From contig VTFK01000445.1 of the NCBI GenBank assembly GCA_009617715.1, positions 124,001 to 188,000 of the forward strand: DNA of 64,000 bases, given 5' to 3'. Every line of letters starts with the position of its first letter. Position 1 is the stretch's first letter. This document shows positions 60,401-64,000 of this stretch, piece by piece. Below the pieces are notes generated by a model. It was not told where the DNA came from and made no database searches. It saw only the letters and a program-made list of their open reading frames with translations. The translations under genes and the position numbers were made by a program. This DNA is from Plectrocnemia conspersa. Lineage: Eukaryota; Arthropoda; Insecta; Trichoptera; Polycentropodidae.

Positions 60401-60404
60401 TGAG

Positions 60405-60880
60405 GCATTTAATTAATTAGTTTTATTACTGTGAATTGTTAAATTAATTCATTTAACGATGTCTTTTTTCTGTAAATTTTTTTCTGATAAATATTGTAGA
60501 AGTTTGAATGAACCCTTTATATATTTTTATCATAGATTATTTATCCGTAGGTAATATAATAATATCCTTGATCTATTTGTTTAATAAAAGAGGTTGTATT
60601 CAGATGAATAAATATCATTATAATAGTGACATGGCGGATGACATTAAAAAATAAATATTAGTAGGTAGATATGATATTATTTAACCTCTCGCATTACAAA
60701 TAGACTAATTAATACTAATTTTAAAAAACTAGTAAGGATAGAAGATGGGTAAAGAGCTTTCAAACTTTGCAGTAATCAAGCCTCGTTTCAAATTCATTTT
60801 CGATAGTTGTTTTTATTTAAATTATTCATGAAATTTAATTAAAAAAAAATCAATAATAATAATAGATAAAACGCAGATAT
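60405..60880. other. AT-rich DNA, no gene seen
   Basis: A+T-rich, no features. Confidence 0.6.
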
Positions 60881-61300
60881 TTCTCACATACCCTGTACAC
60901 AGCAGAACAACGTGCAAGAGCTTCACAACGCAGAATAATAAGTCCCATACAATAATTAACCATTATGAACAATTTAATGTATTGTGAGTCGGCATGCCCT
61001 GAGTGGCCGAATTAAATGACACGTTAAAATGGCCGACCGTGCCATTTATTTATTTATATATGTATACTATTTGATGCCGCGATTTAATTCCAACCTTCGA
61101 TGGCGTATAATTAAATATTCGCCACCACAGACGGCAACTTCCGACGTCGAAATATTGGATTATTGCAAGGGAAAAAATATATATTTATAATATATATATG
61201 TATGTGCACATGGCAAAGTCAGCTAAGCGGCAGTAATCCGATTTAGCACTGATGCAAAATGGCGCTGACGGCATGAATATTGTAATTTTTAACCATATAT
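60880..61300. other. Non-coding island with dyad symmetries
   Basis: About 400 bp of balanced composition. ACAAT-N7-ATTGT (about 60968-60984) is a SOX-type inverted pair. AATGGC...GCCATT flanks CGACCGT at about 61027. No coding frame. Confidence 0.35.
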
Positions 61301-61499
61301 ATTTTCTGGTAATTTATAAACTTCATATTCTAAAATTTTATTAAAATCTGTTTTTTTCAGATGGTAAAGATTGGGTTTTTTAAATAAATTTTACACGAAA
61401 AAAATCACTATTTGGTATGTACAGTATATTTTATGCACATAATACGCTTATACTTTAAAATATCAGAGCTATGTTGTAAGCTATTTAAATAATGAACTA

Positions 61500-61685
61500 T
61501 TGATGAATTCTGCGTAAAATTCCGGTTAGAGTCCCGCAAGGTCGGGCTGTTCCTCTTCATTCTATAATAATATTCCTATTTTTTTTTTATTAAACACTGA
61601 CTTATCAATGTACGATGAGGAACCAGTCGTCATATCAAGTTCTTATTGCCTTCGACCGATCGCAGTTAAGTTAAAAAATATTATA
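61500..61685 (+). pseudogene. Possible reverse transcriptase scrap
   Basis: One frame reads KIPVRVPQGRAVPLHSI, which loosely resembles the GVPQGSVLGPLL site of non-LTR polymerases. No second motif confirms it. Confidence 0.2.
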
Positions 61686-61689
61686 TTAA

Positions 61690-62750
61690 ACAAAAAAATA
61701 AATAGACTATAAAACTTAAAAAACTTTAGTGTATTTTTAAATAAAAAAAGAAAGAATTAACCCCAGGACATATTAACCCAAAGTATGTTTTAACACATTT
61801 TACTATAAAGACATACATTTTCAGTAGTTCCAAGTCCTAAGTTAAATAAGTATAGCTATAAAGTTTTAAGCGCAAGAATTTAAAGTAATTGCTAACGTAT
61901 TTTTTCCGTATTTACCTATAGAAAAGGATTTTATATTTTACTTTAATTTTATCATATTTTATAATACTGCTTTTTTTTATTTAATACTGCTTTTATTTAT
62001 TTATCATTTTTTAACTTTGGAAAATGGTAAGTTGTATTTAAAAATACAATTTCTGTATTTTTAAACGTTTATTATTATAGTCATTATTTGATTTTTATTT
62101 TATATAAATAAAAAAACATTTTTTATCAAAGAATAAATCATCAGTACCTTTTAAAATAATCGTTTATCATTGCTTTACAAACAATGAGTAAATTAATTTT
62201 TAAAAAGTAAGACAAATTTATTTTTACGATTATTTTTCTCGTGTTTAAATTTTATAAAAAAAATATTTTTTATTTCGAGATATATTAATCAAAATGATTG
62301 TATATTTTATTAAATGTATATACAGTCAAAGTCACTTAATTGTGTTTATGTGGCCCAAACACAATGAACAGAAACCAAATAAAGGAACTAACATTAATTT
62401 ACATCGTTTATTTGTGACAATATTCAGTTTAATTGGGACAAAAAATGCGTATTTCAGTTGTAAATTATCAATCATTTTAACAGCAGATAACAATTTTGTA
62501 TGTTATGATATAAATTAATACTGTTTAGATACAGTTGCTAAAGTTATTATATCAAAGCCATAAATATTATTTAACGACAGTGATAATAAAGATATAACTA
62601 GGAGTCAAAAAAATATTTCACTGCGTTAAAATTTTCTTTTAGTAAAACTTGTACTTTATTTTTAATTTTTAATTTGTAGTTTGAGAGTTAAAGAATATAT
62701 TTTAATTGCTTGCATTAATTTTTTATTTAGTAATATTGATATATATACTT
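61690..62750. other. AT-rich DNA, no gene seen
   Basis: A+T-rich. A 74-codon plus frame (62294-62518) has no motif and is typical of AT-rich chance frames. Confidence 0.6.
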
Positions 62751-62751
62751 A

Positions 62752-62877
62752 CAGATTTTAATACTTACATGTAGGTATTTTTTATGTCTGATTGACTTAC
62801 TCAGTTATACCAATATAGATTTACTTCTCTGTAACGCATTGGGCTTACACCTGTCAGGTTATATTAGAAGATTAAAA
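62752..62877 (+). mobile_element. SINE 3' fragment, plus orientation
   Basis: Carries TACTTACATGTAGGTATT, GATTGACTTACTCAG, GTAACGCATTGGGCTTACAC and the terminal AGAAGATTAAAA. The tRNA head is absent, so the copy is 5'-truncated. Confidence 0.8.
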
Positions 62878-62879
62878 AA

Positions 62880-63640
62880 AATATCTAATTTTTTTCTGTT
62901 ATATTTGTAATTTTACTTTATACTTCGCCGATTTGAGCCAAAATGTTTAGTACATGTGTGTCCCAATTAAGCGGATTTTACTGTATAAAGAGTTTGTATG
63001 TGTATTTATGAGGGACTTATGTATTTATAATACAAAAATATTTTTTATAATAAAAATATATTCCGTTGGTAAGAACTAAGGGAAAAACAATAATTTTAGA
63101 TTAAATGTTAATAAAAATACTAATTAAAATCATTGACATTACTGACCCATAAATTCAAAGATTTTTATAAGTTTTAGCTTCTTGCATTTTTTTTATGCTG
63201 TTTCATAATAAGAATTATTTTTTTTAACGTTGAACTGCTTAAATTTTATTCCGTCTAAAGGTTAATTTAAACTATACAAATATATAAGTACATACATATT
63301 TTCGTATATATTATAATTATATTTAAAATATTAACTTTCATTCATTACAGAAAAGTTTAGGGACCTCTGATTTTAATTTTTATTTATGATTTTGAGCAAC
63401 TAAATAAACTTTATTTTAAGTTCAATAGATTAGTTATAGTAAAATGTGAGGTTTTTATATAATATTTATATAACAGAACGTCATTTATATTCAGAAATAG
63501 AGCTAACAGAAATGTATGCTGGAAGTGGAGAGGGGGAATAGAAAGATACTTTTAAAATAAATATTTTAAATTCATTAAAATTATTTTTTACCAGAACATT
63601 TACAATATATTATAATATTATTTATTAATTTGGCTTAGAA
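62880..63640. other. AT-rich DNA, no gene seen
   Basis: A+T-rich, no features. Confidence 0.6.
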
Positions 63641-64000
63641 GTACACAACCCTGTTTCTAATCGCGTCGGTAATGCAGAACTCTAGCGCTACTTGAACATC
63701 TAACGAAATATAAATTATGCTATTCATCTACAGATGGATTTTTTTTTATGAAAAATAAATTATTTATTATTGAAAAAATATTCATTATATAAATTAAAAT
63801 ATTTAAAATTTATACATGAATTAAATTTTAATTTTATATGATTAAATATTTTTTTTTTTATAAATTATTAATTTAACTATCTGGCCGTCAAGTGTCGCCA
63901 TCTTAAAAATCCAACGGTTAAACTCGGAACTCACAGAAACTCCCCGTAATGCAATCTAATAGCCAATACATTATTCCGGGAAAGTATCTGTGTGGCCCCG
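63640..64000. other. Mixed strips at window edge
   Basis: A short mixed strip (63640-63710) and a balanced island beginning about 63880 and cut by the window end. The latter contains TTCCGGGAA (63974-63982), the same STAT-like palindrome as at 28987. No frame. Confidence 0.3.

Noticed and set aside
62294..62518. 74-codon plus-strand frame
   Set aside because: AT-rich chance frame with no motif or context.

Overview
The window is AT-rich nuclear DNA, roughly three quarters A+T by eye, from an animal and most probably an insect. The signs are a Jockey-type LINE, a second LINE family with an ADDLK-like reverse transcriptase motif, a PGBD-type piggyBac element with TTAA target sites, a mariner transposase relic, a hAT-like miniature element, a tRNA-derived SINE and very short introns. 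There is nothing bacterial here: no operons, no bacterial ribosome binding sites and no CRISPR array. Most long open frames are chance frames in AT-rich sequence or in compositional islands.

Only two host-gene candidates can be defended. One is a GC- and CpG-rich coding exon on the minus strand (3910-4465) ending at a clean splice donor; its C-terminal peptide resembles the N-terminal extension of RGK (Rad/Rem/Gem-Kir) GTPases. The other is a small two-exon frame on the plus strand (11253-11531) joined through a 78-nt intron. The rest is intergenic or intronic.

Layout. 1-5 kb: AT-rich DNA, an inverted repeat carrying E-boxes, a LINE 3' end and the GC-rich exon. 5-10 kb: degenerate tandem repeats, a hAT-like miniature element with an 8-bp target duplication and a mariner relic. 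10-13 kb: a perfect 19-bp hairpin, the two-exon gene, a degenerate array and a CpG-rich island. 13.6-15.5 kb: a repeat cluster with a SINE and a 280-bp foldback element. 20-23 kb: a Jockey LINE between two GC-rich islands, then one copy of a peptide-repeat family. 24-30 kb: SINE copies and non-coding islands, some with clustered transcription-factor-like motifs. 30.8-32.5 kb: a dead piggyBac element. 34-38 kb: an island, a SINE and a second copy of the 14-kb repeat cluster. 43-44.2 kb: a second LINE whose reverse transcriptase segment is duplicated head to tail. 45-51 kb: islands. 52-56 kb: a diverged ~380-bp duplication and a SINE. 57-64 kb: a 100-bp (AT)n tract, a degenerate array of the peptide repeat, a further array, islands and a SINE tail.

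The recurrent feature not explained by mobile elements is a series of 150-700 bp islands with near-normal base composition, few plausible reading frames and dense palindromes or factor-like motifs, separated by kilobases of AT-rich DNA. That pattern fits the non-coding regulatory landscape of a developmental gene. This is inference and needs cross-species alignment. The least explained item is a repeat family, at about 22.7 kb and 58.0-58.8 kb, whose copies agree better as peptide than as DNA.
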